Below are positions 35,444 to 45,358 of a stretch of 64,000 bases of DNA, one piece after another. The stretch is taken from contig CAZQKX010000009.1 of NCBI GenBank assembly GCA_964594065.1, positions 13,448 to 77,447 on the forward strand, read 5' to 3'. Origin of the DNA: 4572-13 sp964594065. GTDB lineage: Bacteria; Planctomycetota; Phycisphaerae; Sedimentisphaerales; Anaerohalosphaeraceae. Both the position numbers and the translations under genes were made by a program. Under the pieces are notes generated by a model, which made no database searches, was not told the DNA's origin, and was given only the letters and a program-made list of their open reading frames with translations. Within the stretch, counting starts at the first letter, position 1. Each line of letters starts with the position of its first letter.

Positions 35444-35803
35444 ATGAGTTTACTTTCTGCATATAAAGAAAATTCGATCACGTCGCAGAACAAAGAACGC
35501 CTTGTGGTTATGTTATATGACGGTGCCATCAAATTTCTCAATATGGCAAAAAAAGCAATTGAGGAAAAAAACTTCGCCGAAAAAAATACCTATCTCGCGA
35601 AAGCCCAGGATATCATTGACGAACTCAACACCGTATTGGATATGGAAAGCGGCGGGGAGATCGCAAAGAATCTGCGAAATCTATATCTGTTTATGAACCG
35701 GCACCTGAGCCAGGCGAACATGCAGTGTGATATACAGAAGATCGATGAAGTCATAAAGCTGCTTGAAGAGATCAATCAAAGCTGGAAAAAGATTGCTCAA
35801 TAG
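35444..35803 (+). CDS. fliS: Flagellin export chaperone FliS
   Basis: FliS binds the flagellin C-terminus and prevents early polymerisation. The 119-residue protein has YKENSITSQNKERLVVMLYDGAIKFL, the FliS N-terminal signature, and a helical C-terminus with LYLFMNRHLSQANMQ. It lies just after flagellin, its usual place. Confidence 0.94.
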   Translation: MSLLSAYKENSITSQNKERLVVMLYDGAIKFLNMAKKAIEEKNFAEKNTYLAKAQDIIDELNTVLDMESGGEIAKNLRNLYLFMNRHLSQANMQCDIQKIDEVIKLLEEINQSWKKIAQ

Positions 35804-36030
35804 CACTGATGAAGTGGGGGATGAGGAAAACTTTGCGCCACATGCCTTTGTTTTGATTACTACCCGGATACATTATTCGTGTTTAGCCGGCATATGCTAT
35901 GCGCCAAACTACCGCTCGGTCAATCCGAATTTCGAAAAAGCAGGGATTATCCTTGCATTAACGAATGCAACCTTTTAGACTGCTGACGGCAATAGAGCAG
36001 GAGAACAGGCACGGATTTCCGGAAGTCAGG

Positions 36031-38406
36031 ATGAAGCGATTGAATCAAAAAGCAACGTATTGTTTGATCTTTTCTGTCATTGTATTCGGATTCTTGTGGT
36101 TTGCTTTCGCTGCCACACAAAATCAAAATCAATCTACACCGGACCCGTCAGGTTATCTCGGTTCTTCGGAATGTCGTCCCTGCCATGAACGCTTCTATCA
36201 GCTATGGGCTCCTTCTCATCATGGACTTGCAATGCAGCCGTATACGGCTGAATTTGCGGCCAAAAATCTGATCTCTCAAAAAGAAGACATTAAAATTGGT
36301 CCGGCACGTTATCACGCGGTCATTGACGAGAAGGGTGGTTATGTCATCGAAAAGACGGCCAAGGGAGAACAAAAATACCCGATTCTTCATGTACTCGGCG
36401 GTAAAAACGTGTATTACTTTTTGACACCGATGCAACGCGGGGTACTTCAGGTTCTGCCTCTGGCTTATGATGTCCAGCGCCGGGAGTGGTTCGACACCGC
36501 CGCCAGCGCGGTTCGCCATTTTCCGGACAGAACTGACGAAGCGATCCACTGGAAAGACCGCCCCTATGCATTCAATACCTCCTGTTACAGTTGTCACGTT
36601 AGTCAACTGGTCAAAAATTATGATCCGAAGACGGATTCTTATAACACCACGTGGAAGGAGCCGGGCATTAACTGCGAAGCCTGCCATGGTCCTGCCGAAG
36701 AACATGTGCGTGTTTGCCTGGAGGCTCCGGAAGGCACTGTCCCAAAGGACTTAAAACTTGATACGATCACTCAAAGCCGGGGTTTCACACAGCATCAAAC
36801 AAATACAGCCTGTTCGGTTTGCCATGCGAAGATGAGCGCGATTACCAACGAATTTATTCCCGGCGAGGATTTCTTTCAGCATTACGATTTGCTGACGCTG
36901 GAGAATATTGATTTTTATCCCGATGGGCGTGATTTGGGTGAAAACTATACTTTTACATCATGGCGGATGAGCCCCTGTGCCAAGGCAAGTAAGCTGGATT
37001 GTATTTATTGCCATACGTCCAGCGGACGATATCGTTTCCACGGCGAGAAGGCAAACGAGGCATGCATGCCCTGTCATCAGAACAAGGTCAGCAATTTTGC
37101 GGCCCACTCGCGTCATGAACCGAAAACAGGGGTCAAAGAATGTATTCAATGTCACATGCCGAAGACGGAATTTGGCCGGATGATTCGCAGCGACCATTCA
37201 ATGCGTCCCCCAATGCCAAGCGCAACGGTCCAATTCAAATCACCGAACGCCTGCAACCTGTGTCATAAAGACAAGACTCCGCAATGGGCAGACCGGCACG
37301 TCAGAAAATGGCACAAGAAAGATTATCAGGCACACACACTCAAACTGGCATCCTGGATCGACCAAACCCGAAAGGGAAACTGGTCATCGCTTCCGGAAAT
37401 ACTCGAATACCTTCGATCCAAAGATAGGGATGAAGTTTTTTCGAACTCACTGGTTCGGCTATTGGGCAATTGCCCGGATACGAAAAAATGGCCTGTGTTC
37501 ATTCAACTTTTGGAGAACGACCCATCGCCGCTAATCCGCGCCAGTGTCGCAAGTGCACTTGAGGACGACCTTAACGAAAAGACCATCCCCGTACTTTTCA
37601 AGGCGGTCAATGATCCCTACCGGTTAGTACGAATACGGACGGCTTCGACGCTGGCTTCGTTACCGCCGGAAATGATTCCTCAAGATCAGCGAAAAAGCGT
37701 GAGCAGGGAGATGGAAGAATTTAAGTCCTCTCTTATGTCTCGTCCGGATGATGCGATGGCGCATTATAATCTTGGCAATTTCTACATGAACCGGCGAAAA
37801 CCTGATGCCGCAGTAAATTCTTTTGAGACTTCGTTGAAATTGCAGAATGACTTCGTGGCAACCTACGTGAATGCTTCGCTGGCATACAATGCGTTAGGCC
37901 GGAATGATAAAGCCGTTGAGTCTTTGACAAAAGCGATCGATCTGGATCCGAAGAATAGCGCAGCGCATTTAAATCTGGCGTTGCTGTACGGCGAGATGGG
38001 CGACTATCCGCAAGCCGAGGTACAGTTCCGAAGGACATTTGAATTGGATCCGAGATCCGCTACGGCGGCTTACAATCTTGGCGTCCTTGCAGCTCAACGC
38101 AATATTTCCGAGGCGGTTGGTTGGTGCAAAAAAGCCTTTGACCTTGAACCGGAAAATGCAAAGTATGCGTATACACTTGGATTTTATTACCATCAAGCCG
38201 GAAGTACTGAACAGGCGATCGAAGTGTTGAGGCAGTTTGTGCAGCAGAAAACGACCAACGTGAATATTTATTTGTTCTTAGGCCAGATCTATCAGCAGCG
38301 CCGCGATTTTAAGAATGCGATCCAGGTTTATCAAATTGCTGCCGAAAACGACCAATTATCAAGCCAGGACCGCTCGGCTTTCCAGCAGTTGATAGAACAG
38401 TTTTAG
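36031..38406 (+). CDS. Octaheme cytochrome c with HEAT-like and TPR domains
   Basis: After an N-terminal signal peptide or anchor, eight CXXCH haem-binding motifs lie between residues about 48 and 412 (CRPCH, CYSCH, CEACH, CSVCH, CIYCH, CMPCH, CIQCH, CNLCH). The arrangement resembles cytochrome c554/octaheme-type domains. HEAT-like helical pairs follow (about 440-560), then at least five TPRs (about 570-790). It should be periplasmic or exposed on the membrane and act in electron transfer or as a protein-binding redox sensor. The substrate is unknown. I chose the start with GGAAG upstream; a longer in-frame version beginning 22 codons earlier has no Shine-Dalgarno site. Confidence 0.85.
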   Translation: MKRLNQKATYCLIFSVIVFGFLWFAFAATQNQNQSTPDPSGYLGSSECRPCHERFYQLWAPSHHGLAMQPYTAEFAAKNLISQKEDIKIGPARYHAVIDEKGGYVIEKTAKGEQKYPILHVLGGKNVYYFLTPMQRGVLQVLPLAYDVQRREWFDTAASAVRHFPDRTDEAIHWKDRPYAFNTSCYSCHVSQLVKNYDPKTDSYNTTWKEPGINCEACHGPAEEHVRVCLEAPEGTVPKDLKLDTITQSRGFTQHQTNTACSVCHAKMSAITNEFIPGEDFFQHYDLLTLENIDFYPDGRDLGENYTFTSWRMSPCAKASKLDCIYCHTSSGRYRFHGEKANEACMPCHQNKVSNFAAHSRHEPKTGVKECIQCHMPKTEFGRMIRSDHSMRPPMPSATVQFKSPNACNLCHKDKTPQWADRHVRKWHKKDYQAHTLKLASWIDQTRKGNWSSLPEILEYLRSKDRDEVFSNSLVRLLGNCPDTKKWPVFIQLLENDPSPLIRASVASALEDDLNEKTIPVLFKAVNDPYRLVRIRTASTLASLPPEMIPQDQRKSVSREMEEFKSSLMSRPDDAMAHYNLGNFYMNRRKPDAAVNSFETSLKLQNDFVATYVNASLAYNALGRNDKAVESLTKAIDLDPKNSAAHLNLALLYGEMGDYPQAEVQFRRTFELDPRSATAAYNLGVLAAQRNISEAVGWCKKAFDLEPENAKYAYTLGFYYHQAGSTEQAIEVLRQFVQQKTTNVNIYLFLGQIYQQRRDFKNAIQVYQIAAENDQLSSQDRSAFQQLIEQF

Positions 38407-38524
38407 GACAATACGTTTGATCAGAGTCTTCGGGGATCGGACAAAAATCTTCTGCGGACTCACGTAAGTCTTTTTATTAAAACGACAAAGCCTTCCTCTT
38501 GTTTTTATAATTTTTTATTTTCAC

Positions 38525-38553
38525 TTGACATTTATGTGCGATTATCTTAAACT
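38525..38553 (+). promoter_or_regulatory. Sigma-70-type promoter of the TetR-efflux operon
   Basis: TTGACA and TAAACT are separated by exactly 17 bases. The -10 element overlaps a large dyad that is probably the TetR operator. Confidence 0.7.
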
Positions 38554-38575
38554 GGTATTTTAAATAGACGTTTAA
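38547..38575. promoter_or_regulatory. Probable TetR operator (29-bp dyad)
   Basis: The two 14-base arms, TTAAACTGGTATTT and its partner, match as inverted repeats at 11 of 14 positions around a central T. The dyad covers the -10 element and probable start site of the tetR promoter, so binding would block transcription of the whole efflux operon. Confidence 0.65.
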
Positions 38576-38608
38576 CATAAGGCAGGGAAAGTCAAAAGGA
38601 ATCAGACT

Positions 38609-39265
38609 ATGGCAAAGCGAAAAGATGGATTGGAGCGAAAAGCACTGCTTCTTGAGGCGGCTACAAAAGTCTTTGCTGAAAAAGGCTTTAGAGATACTAC
38701 CATTGCGGATATCTGTGCTGCGGCCCACTCGAATACCGCATCGGTCAACTATTATTATGGCTCCAAGGAAGAGCTCTATGCGGAGGTCTGGAAGAATGCG
38801 TTTCATAAAGCATTAAAAAAATATCCGCCTGACATGGGGCTTACGCCAGAATCAACCCCTGAGGAAACTTTAAAGGCGTTTATTAAATCGCTGCTTTACA
38901 AAATGCTGGCAGGCGGAGAGCTGGGATATGCCGGTCAGATTCTGTTAATGGAGATCGCAAATCAAACCGAGGCATTGGATTTAGTTAAGAAAGATGCGAT
39001 CGAACCGATGCGGATGCGGATGCGGGCTATTTTAAAACAATTACTGGGTCCGGCGGCAACCGAGCAGCAAATTGCTTTTTGCTCGATGAGCATCGTTCAT
39101 CAGTGCATCGGGCTTGGTTTTAAAAAGGGGCATCTTCCGCCGACATTTAATGTGATGAATAAACCTGAACTGTTTGAGCCGCTGGCCGATCATATTACCC
39201 GTTTTTCATTGGCCGGCGTTTCAGCGATCAAAGAGCAAATCAAACATTCACAGTCTGGAGAATAA
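38609..39265 (+). CDS. TetR-family repressor of the efflux operon
   Basis: The 218-residue protein has an N-terminal TetR helix-turn-helix (AATKVFAEKGFRDTTIADIC, then NTASVNYYYGSKEELYAEV) and a ligand domain resembling the CerR/YbiH (DUF1956) type. It is the first gene of a four-gene unit with a tripartite RND pump, and its stop lies one base before the next gene. It likely represses the operon from the dyad over its own promoter, with an unknown inducer. AGGA upstream supports the start. Confidence 0.88.
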   Translation: MAKRKDGLERKALLLEAATKVFAEKGFRDTTIADICAAAHSNTASVNYYYGSKEELYAEVWKNAFHKALKKYPPDMGLTPESTPEETLKAFIKSLLYKMLAGGELGYAGQILLMEIANQTEALDLVKKDAIEPMRMRMRAILKQLLGPAATEQQIAFCSMSIVHQCIGLGFKKGHLPPTFNVMNKPELFEPLADHITRFSLAGVSAIKEQIKHSQSGE

Positions 39266-39266
39266 C

Positions 39267-40688
39267 GTGTTACAAAACAGGCGAATGATAAGTCGGCTTT
39301 GGTGTATTTCGGCAGGGGTATTCCTGTTGCTGGTTGCCAACGGCTGCAGGCAGGGCGAGCAGAAAGTGGTGAGCCCTTCTTTTAAACTGCCGGCGGAATT
39401 TTCATCACGCGGAGGAGAAGCACTCCCTGAAAAATGGTGGCAGTCGTTTCATGATCCGCAGTTGGATGCGCTGGTCGAGCAGGCGATTAATGATAATTTT
39501 ACAATTCGTTCGGCATGGGATCGCCTTACGCAGGCTGAACAGATCGCGATTAAAACCGGAGCCAGCCTGTATCCGTCTGTTTATTATCAGACCGGTGCTG
39601 GCCGTATACGCCAGGAAGTGGGCGATGTAACGGCCTATCGTTCAGATTACTCGGCATCGCTGACCGTCTCGTATGAAGTTGATTTGTGGGGACGCATAAA
39701 GTCCTCTCAGCAGGCCGCGGTTCTGGATGCCGAAGCCGCCCGGGAAAATGTGAACACGGCGGCCATCACACTCAGCGCGGCCATCGCCAAAACCTGGTAT
39801 CAGCTCGCTGAGGCAAAAGAAAAAAGCCGGGTTATTTACCGGCAATATGAAACCAATACAAAAGTGCTCAAGGTTATTAAGCTTCAGTTCAGACAGGGAC
39901 AAATCGGAGCTGCTGATGTGTTCAGGCAGCAGCAGCTTGCCGAGTCCAGCCGGGGCCAACATATTCAAAATGAAGAAAGAGTTATGCTGCTTCAGCATCA
40001 GCTTTCGGTCCTGATCGGAAAAGCGCCGATGGCGTGGTGGGCAGATGAATCCATCGAATTGGTTGAGCTTAACGCAATGCCGGCGGTTGATGTTCCCGCT
40101 GTTGTGATTCAACGGCGTCCCGATGTACTCAGTGCTTATAAAGCGGTCCAGGCTGCCGACAGCCGGGTTGCTGCGGCGATTGCCGACCAGTACCCTGCGA
40201 TCAGCCTGTCCTCATCGGTTGAAACATCGGCCGGAAAGGTGCAAAATCTATTTGATGACTGGCAGGCGAATCTGGCGGCAAATCTGGCCGGTCCGCTGTT
40301 GGATGCCGGACTTCGTAAAGCGGAGGTCGAGCGAACCAAAGCGGTGATGTCTGAAATGCTGAATAATTACAGTCAGTCGGTTCTGGAGGCACTGCAGGAA
40401 GTCGAAGATGCGGTTAAGCAGGAATATTATCAGCGGAAGTATGTGGAGAATTTACAGAAGCAGCTTGCACTGGCCCATCAGGTTTATGACCGGACCCGGC
40501 AGCGTTATATCAAAGGTCAAATTGATTACATCCGCGTGCTGGAATCGCTCATTTCACAGCAGACCCTCGAGCAGAGAGAACTGGCCGCACGTCGGCTTCT
40601 CGTCGAGCATCGGATTGATTTGTGCAGGGCCATAGCGGGCAGTTGGCCACTGCAGCGACCGGAAAAAACGCAATCAAAAAGCAACTAA
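39267..40688 (+). CDS. Outer-membrane efflux factor (NodT/TolC-like lipoprotein)
   Basis: This is the outer-membrane channel of a tripartite pump. The 473-residue protein is long and helical with two repeated halves, as in OprM/NodT proteins. It has WWQSFHDPQLDALVEQAINDN near the N-terminus, RRPDVLSAYKAVQAADSRV in the middle, and YIRVLESLISQQTLEQRELA at the end. I chose the GTG with a GGAG six bases upstream; earlier in-frame starts would overlap tetR. The N-terminus is a likely lipoprotein signal with Cys27, although ANGC is not an ideal lipobox. Confidence 0.85.
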   Translation: MLQNRRMISRLWCISAGVFLLLVANGCRQGEQKVVSPSFKLPAEFSSRGGEALPEKWWQSFHDPQLDALVEQAINDNFTIRSAWDRLTQAEQIAIKTGASLYPSVYYQTGAGRIRQEVGDVTAYRSDYSASLTVSYEVDLWGRIKSSQQAAVLDAEAARENVNTAAITLSAAIAKTWYQLAEAKEKSRVIYRQYETNTKVLKVIKLQFRQGQIGAADVFRQQQLAESSRGQHIQNEERVMLLQHQLSVLIGKAPMAWWADESIELVELNAMPAVDVPAVVIQRRPDVLSAYKAVQAADSRVAAAIADQYPAISLSSSVETSAGKVQNLFDDWQANLAANLAGPLLDAGLRKAEVERTKAVMSEMLNNYSQSVLEALQEVEDAVKQEYYQRKYVENLQKQLALAHQVYDRTRQRYIKGQIDYIRVLESLISQQTLEQRELAARRLLVEHRIDLCRAIAGSWPLQRPEKTQSKSN

Positions 40689-40712
40689 TTTATTGATAAA
40701 AAAGGACAACCC

Positions 40713-42002
40713 ATGGAGACAGAAAACATAAACCAAAGAAACGAATCGAAGGCGCCTTCAATCGCGTCGTTAAAATGGTCGTTGCGGTTTCTCTTCAAAG
40801 TTGTGCTGCCGATCGTCTGTGTGGTTGGTGCGATATTATTTGCCGTTTTTCTTATCAAGACCGGGCCGAAAGCCGAACGCAAAAAACCGCAGCAGCAGGC
40901 TCGCCAGGTTACCGTCAAGACCCTTACTCGGGAAGATTTGATGACGACGGTCAATGCGACAGGGACCGTCATTGCCGCCCGGCAGATTACCGTCAATCCG
41001 GAAGTGTCCGGCCGGATTACAACGATGCAGCCGGAAGTGGTTCCCGGCGGACTCATTCGCAAAGGTCAGGATCTGATCCGCATTGACCGGCGGGATTACG
41101 ACGCCATTGTTAAGCAGAAAGAAAGTGACCTGGCACGCGCCCAGCTGGCGCTTAAACAAGAGTACGGCAATCAGATTGTCGCCGCACAGGAATATGAAAT
41201 GCTTGCGGAGATCATCGACGAAACAGAGACGGAACTGGTTCTGCGCAAACCGCATCTGAAAGACGCCAAAGCAGCGCTGACGGCGTCTGTAGCGGCTCTT
41301 GAGAAAGCCAGGCTTGATGTACGACGGTGTGTTGTGACGGCGCCGTTTAATGCGATCATTCAGGAGAAATTTGTTGATGTTGGCGCACGTGTTTCACCCA
41401 CCAGTCCGCTTCTGTCGATCATCGGGACCGATGAATTCTGGATTGAACTCAAGGTCTCTGTTGATCAGTTGAAATGGATCACTGTCCCGGACAACAATGA
41501 AACCAAAGGTTCGAAGGTCAAAATCTACAATCCGTCAGTTTGGGGCCCCGATGTGTACCGCCAAGGGGCTGTGATTCGCCTGCTGGGGCAACTGGAAGAA
41601 AAAGGCAGACGGGCTCAACTGCTTGTTTCCGTTAAAGATCCCTTGTGTTTGGATGCCCGGTTGGATTCGCAGCCAAGGTTATTGATCGATTCTTATGTTT
41701 CTGCAGAAATTGAAGGCAAAAAACTTGATTCCGTAATTATCGTCAAACGCAATTACCTGCACGATGGCGATAATGTCTGGGTGATGAACGATCAAAACAG
41801 GCTTGAGATTCGTCCGGTTAAGATTATTTTCAGGGATCCTGATGTCGTATACATTATCGAGGGGATTTGTCAGGACGAGAATGTTATCACTTCGGATATT
41901 TCCGCACCGGTCAATGGGATGCTGCTGCGACTTGAAGGACAGTTGGCATCGCCAATGCCTTTCGATTCGGCAGATGACAAGAAAGGGCGAGAGGATCAAT
42001 AA
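40713..42002 (+). CDS. RND efflux periplasmic adaptor (membrane fusion protein)
   Basis: The 429-residue protein links the pump to the outer-membrane factor. It has a cytoplasmic start, a membrane anchor (about 27-50), then the MFP beta-barrel/lipoyl/hairpin order: TTVNATGTVIAARQITVNPEVSGRI, a coiled-coil hairpin (about 130-200), and VTAPFNAIIQEKFVDVGARVSPTSPL. It ends with an extended C-terminal part. The stop overlaps the pump gene start by one base. Confidence 0.9.
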   Translation: METENINQRNESKAPSIASLKWSLRFLFKVVLPIVCVVGAILFAVFLIKTGPKAERKKPQQQARQVTVKTLTREDLMTTVNATGTVIAARQITVNPEVSGRITTMQPEVVPGGLIRKGQDLIRIDRRDYDAIVKQKESDLARAQLALKQEYGNQIVAAQEYEMLAEIIDETETELVLRKPHLKDAKAALTASVAALEKARLDVRRCVVTAPFNAIIQEKFVDVGARVSPTSPLLSIIGTDEFWIELKVSVDQLKWITVPDNNETKGSKVKIYNPSVWGPDVYRQGAVIRLLGQLEEKGRRAQLLVSVKDPLCLDARLDSQPRLLIDSYVSAEIEGKKLDSVIIVKRNYLHDGDNVWVMNDQNRLEIRPVKIIFRDPDVVYIIEGICQDENVITSDISAPVNGMLLRLEGQLASPMPFDSADDKKGREDQ

Positions 42003-45000
42003 TGGATCAACTGAAACCATTGCCGGATGATACCAAAGGCCCCATTGCCTGGATGACGCATAACCGGGTAACACCGAATTTGCTGATGATTGTGCTGATT
42101 TTCGGTGGTTTTTGGATTGCATCAACGATTAAACAGGAATTTATCCCGGAATTTGATCTGGATCGGGTCACTGTTATGGTTCCGTATCCCGGTTCCAGTC
42201 CTGAAGAAGTTGAACAGGGGATTATTCTGGCGGTCGAAGAAGCCATTCGCGGTCTTGACGGGATCAAGGAAATTACCGCTACCGCCTCCGAAGGTTACGG
42301 GATGGTGATGGCTGAATTGTTAGAAGGCCAGGACAATCAACGCATTTACCAGGACATCAAGCAGGAGATCGACCGTATTACCACGTTTCCGGAAGACGCC
42401 GAAGAGCCGGAAGTAACGATGCTGATTCGTCGAAATGAAGTCCTTCAACTTCAGATCTATGGCGACGTTTCCGAATGGGTGCTGCGCGAATTGGCCGAGC
42501 AGGTCCGTGACAGCTTGCTTCAGGATCCCGGCATCTCTCAGATTGAATTAAACGGTGCGCGTAATTATGAAATCCAAATCCTGATCGATCAGCACACACT
42601 CCAGCGGTATGGATTGACGCTTCAAGACGTGGCCAATAAGATCCGGGCAACATCGATTGAACTGCCGGGCGGGTATATCGAGACCTCCGGCGGCGATCTA
42701 TTACTGCGTGTTAAGGATCGTCGAGACTGGGCCGGAGAATTTGCGCAGATTCCCATCATCACCACTGAAGACGGCTCTGTTTTACGACTTGAGGAAATTG
42801 CTCAGGTCAAAGATGATTTCGAGGATACCGATAAGGCGGCTTTTTATGACGGCAAGCGGGCGATTGGTATTGCGGTCTATCGTATTGGCGATCAAACGCC
42901 GATCAGTGTCTCTGACGCTGCCCATCAGGCGATGGAAAGGATTGAATCGCAGCTTCCCCCCGGCATTCACTGGACGGTCAACAATGACATGTCAGATATC
43001 TATCGCCAGCGTATGCATCTGCTGCTGAAAAATGCGGCCTATGGCTTGATTCTCGTTCTTTTGCTGCTGGGATGTTTCCTGGAATTCAAACTTGCACTGT
43101 GGGTTACGATAGGTATTCCGACTTCATTTTTAGGTGCCTTTTTATTACTGCCGCAGTTTGACGCATCCATAAACATGATCTCTATGTTCGCTTTTATTAT
43201 TGCGTTGGGGATTGTGGTTGATGACGCGATTGTTGTCGGCGAAAATGTCTATGAATATCGCAACCGCGGCATGGACTATATCAAAGCGGCTATTATGGGG
43301 GCCCGTGATGTAGCCCAGCCGGTGACGTTTAGTATTTTAACCAATATGGTAGCTTTCCTGCCGCTTTGTTTTGTCTCCGGTATTATGGGCAAATTCTTCA
43401 GGATCATTCCAATCGTGGTCATTACGGTTTTTGCTATTTCATGGATCGAATCATTGGTGATTTTGCCGTCTCATCTGGCCCATGCGCATCGGCGAAGCAA
43501 AAGCCGGATAGCAACGTTTCTGCATGAGCGGCAACAGGTGTTCAGTCGTTGGTGTGAACGGTTTATCGAAAATCGTTTTGCCCCGTTTTTGGATTTCTCG
43601 ATAAAATACAGGCAGATTACCATTGCGCTGGGAATTGCGATCTTGGTAGGCATTCTCGGATTTGTCGCAAGTGGACGTATTGGCGTTCTTCCCATGCCGA
43701 GGGTAGAATCGGATGTGGCCATCGTTAGCGCAGCATTGCCGTTTGGAAGCCCCATGTCAAGGGTCAAAGAAGTCGGCGATTTGCTGGTCGAAAAAGCCCA
43801 AGCGGTTATTCGTGACAACGGCGGCGATCTTTTGAGTGAAGGAATTTTTCTGAATATTAACGAAAATTCCGTGGAAGTATTCGTATATTTGACCGATCCG
43901 GAAATTCGCCCCATCGGCACATCAGAATTTACCGTACAATGGCGTCAGGCAATTGGCCGGGTCACAGGTTTGGAAATGATTCGGTTTGAAGCGAACCGCG
44001 GCGGCCCCGGCGGCGGTGCCAATTTAACGATAGAATTGAGCCACCGGGATATCGAGGTCCTTGACAGAGCAAGTCAGGCATTGGCCGATATGCTAGCCGA
44101 TTTTCCAACGGTTAAAGATATTGATGACGGCTATATCCCGGGCAAGGAACAGTTGGATTTTAACATCAAACCGCAGGGTCAAAGCTTGGGATTGACATCG
44201 CAGGAAGTGGCCCGGCAGGTTCGTAATTCCTTCTATGGTTCCGAAGCCCTTCGTCAGCAGCGCGGCCGCAATGAAGTCAAAGTACGTGTAAAACTACCCG
44301 AGAGCCAGCGGTCCAGCGAATATGATATCGAACAACTTCTAATCCGTACACCTGCGGGAACGGATGTGCCGCTGATGCAGGTTGCCGAGGTTACTCGCGG
44401 CCGTTCCTATACCAGTATTCAGCGGCGAAATGCCCGCCGGACCGTGACGGTTACAGCCAATGTTGAACCGGTCAGCGAAACCAGTAAAATACAGGATACG
44501 TTGAAACAGGAACTCTTGCCTCAGTTAGCGGCCAATTATCCCGGCCTGTCCTATGGGTGGGAAGGTCAGCAGGCCGATTTTGCTGAAAGCCTGAAAAGTC
44601 TTTTTGCGGGATTTGTGATTGCGATGCTGTGTATTTATGCGATGCTGGCCATCCCGTTTAAAAGCTATGCACAACCGCTGATCGTAATGGTTGCGATTCC
44701 TTTCGGCATTGTCGGTGCGGTACTTGGTCATATTATAATGGGCTATTCGCTCAGTATTATGACAATGATGGGGATTGTCGCGCTGTCCGGCGTTGTGGTC
44801 AATGATTCGCTGGTGCTGATTGATTATGCCAACCGGTTGCGAAGAGATCACGGCATCTCTGCCTTTGAAGCCATACACCAGGCCGGTGTACGACGATTTC
44901 GACCGATTATGCTGACGACTTTGACAACCTTTGGCGGGCTGGCCCCCATGATTTTTGAAACATCCATGCAGGCCCGTTTTTTGATTCCGATGGCTATTTC

Positions 45001-45121
45001 CTTAGGTTATGGGATATTATTTGCCACGACGATTACATTGGTCATTGTGCCTTGTCTTTACATGATATTGGATGATGCGGATAAACATTATCAGCGGTTC
45101 ATGGATATTATCAAAACCTGA
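42002..45121 (+). CDS. RND efflux pump, inner-membrane permease
   Basis: This is a 1039-residue HAE1/AcrB-type RND transporter with 12 expected membrane segments and two large periplasmic loops. Motifs include FIPEFDLDRVTVMVPYPGSSPEEVE and LGIVVDDAIVVGENVYEYR, the latter carrying the membrane Asp-Asp pair for proton relay. TMMGIVALSGVVVNDSLVLIDYANRLR lies in the second half. Together with the adaptor and outer-membrane factor it should export lipophilic compounds. The actual substrate is unknown. Confidence 0.95.
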   Translation: MDQLKPLPDDTKGPIAWMTHNRVTPNLLMIVLIFGGFWIASTIKQEFIPEFDLDRVTVMVPYPGSSPEEVEQGIILAVEEAIRGLDGIKEITATASEGYGMVMAELLEGQDNQRIYQDIKQEIDRITTFPEDAEEPEVTMLIRRNEVLQLQIYGDVSEWVLRELAEQVRDSLLQDPGISQIELNGARNYEIQILIDQHTLQRYGLTLQDVANKIRATSIELPGGYIETSGGDLLLRVKDRRDWAGEFAQIPIITTEDGSVLRLEEIAQVKDDFEDTDKAAFYDGKRAIGIAVYRIGDQTPISVSDAAHQAMERIESQLPPGIHWTVNNDMSDIYRQRMHLLLKNAAYGLILVLLLLGCFLEFKLALWVTIGIPTSFLGAFLLLPQFDASINMISMFAFIIALGIVVDDAIVVGENVYEYRNRGMDYIKAAIMGARDVAQPVTFSILTNMVAFLPLCFVSGIMGKFFRIIPIVVITVFAISWIESLVILPSHLAHAHRRSKSRIATFLHERQQVFSRWCERFIENRFAPFLDFSIKYRQITIALGIAILVGILGFVASGRIGVLPMPRVESDVAIVSAALPFGSPMSRVKEVGDLLVEKAQAVIRDNGGDLLSEGIFLNINENSVEVFVYLTDPEIRPIGTSEFTVQWRQAIGRVTGLEMIRFEANRGGPGGGANLTIELSHRDIEVLDRASQALADMLADFPTVKDIDDGYIPGKEQLDFNIKPQGQSLGLTSQEVARQVRNSFYGSEALRQQRGRNEVKVRVKLPESQRSSEYDIEQLLIRTPAGTDVPLMQVAEVTRGRSYTSIQRRNARRTVTVTANVEPVSETSKIQDTLKQELLPQLAANYPGLSYGWEGQQADFAESLKSLFAGFVIAMLCIYAMLAIPFKSYAQPLIVMVAIPFGIVGAVLGHIIMGYSLSIMTMMGIVALSGVVVNDSLVLIDYANRLRRDHGISAFEAIHQAGVRRFRPIMLTTLTTFGGLAPMIFETSMQARFLIPMAISLGYGILFATTITLVIVPCLYMILDDADKHYQRFMDIIKT

Positions 45122-45223
45122 TCGGCGTTACGATAGAACAGGCCGGGTACACAACGTCTGCTTGTGCCAAAAGTTATCAATATTTTCATTAAAATTGTGA
45201 AAATTATCAATCTTTTTGCTACT

Positions 45224-45273
45224 AAAAACAACTTTATTTTCGGTGAGAAAAACATATACGAACGGTTGTTTTT
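45224..45273. promoter_or_regulatory. Inverted repeat upstream of the ECF sigma gene
   Basis: AAAAACAAC and GTTGTTTTT form 9-base perfect arms around 32 bases, about 85 bases before the sigma gene. It could be an operator or part of the promoter region. No -35/-10 assignment is made, and AT-richness raises the chance that it is accidental. Confidence 0.35.
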
Positions 45274-45358
45274 AAAAGTTAATAAGTATATATTGTTTGC
45301 GTTGCATTAGAAATGAGGAAATCAAGCAAATAGCTCGACAACTATAGGACCTTTTTTA

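Noticed and set aside
38455..38480. GACT-CACGTA-AGTC followed by TTTTT as terminator of the cytochrome gene
   Set aside because: The stem is only four base pairs, too weak to report as a terminator.
39174..39266. 31-residue N-terminal extension of the outer-membrane factor
   Set aside because: It overlaps tetR in another frame and would bury the lipoprotein signal. A GTG with a good Shine-Dalgarno site follows.
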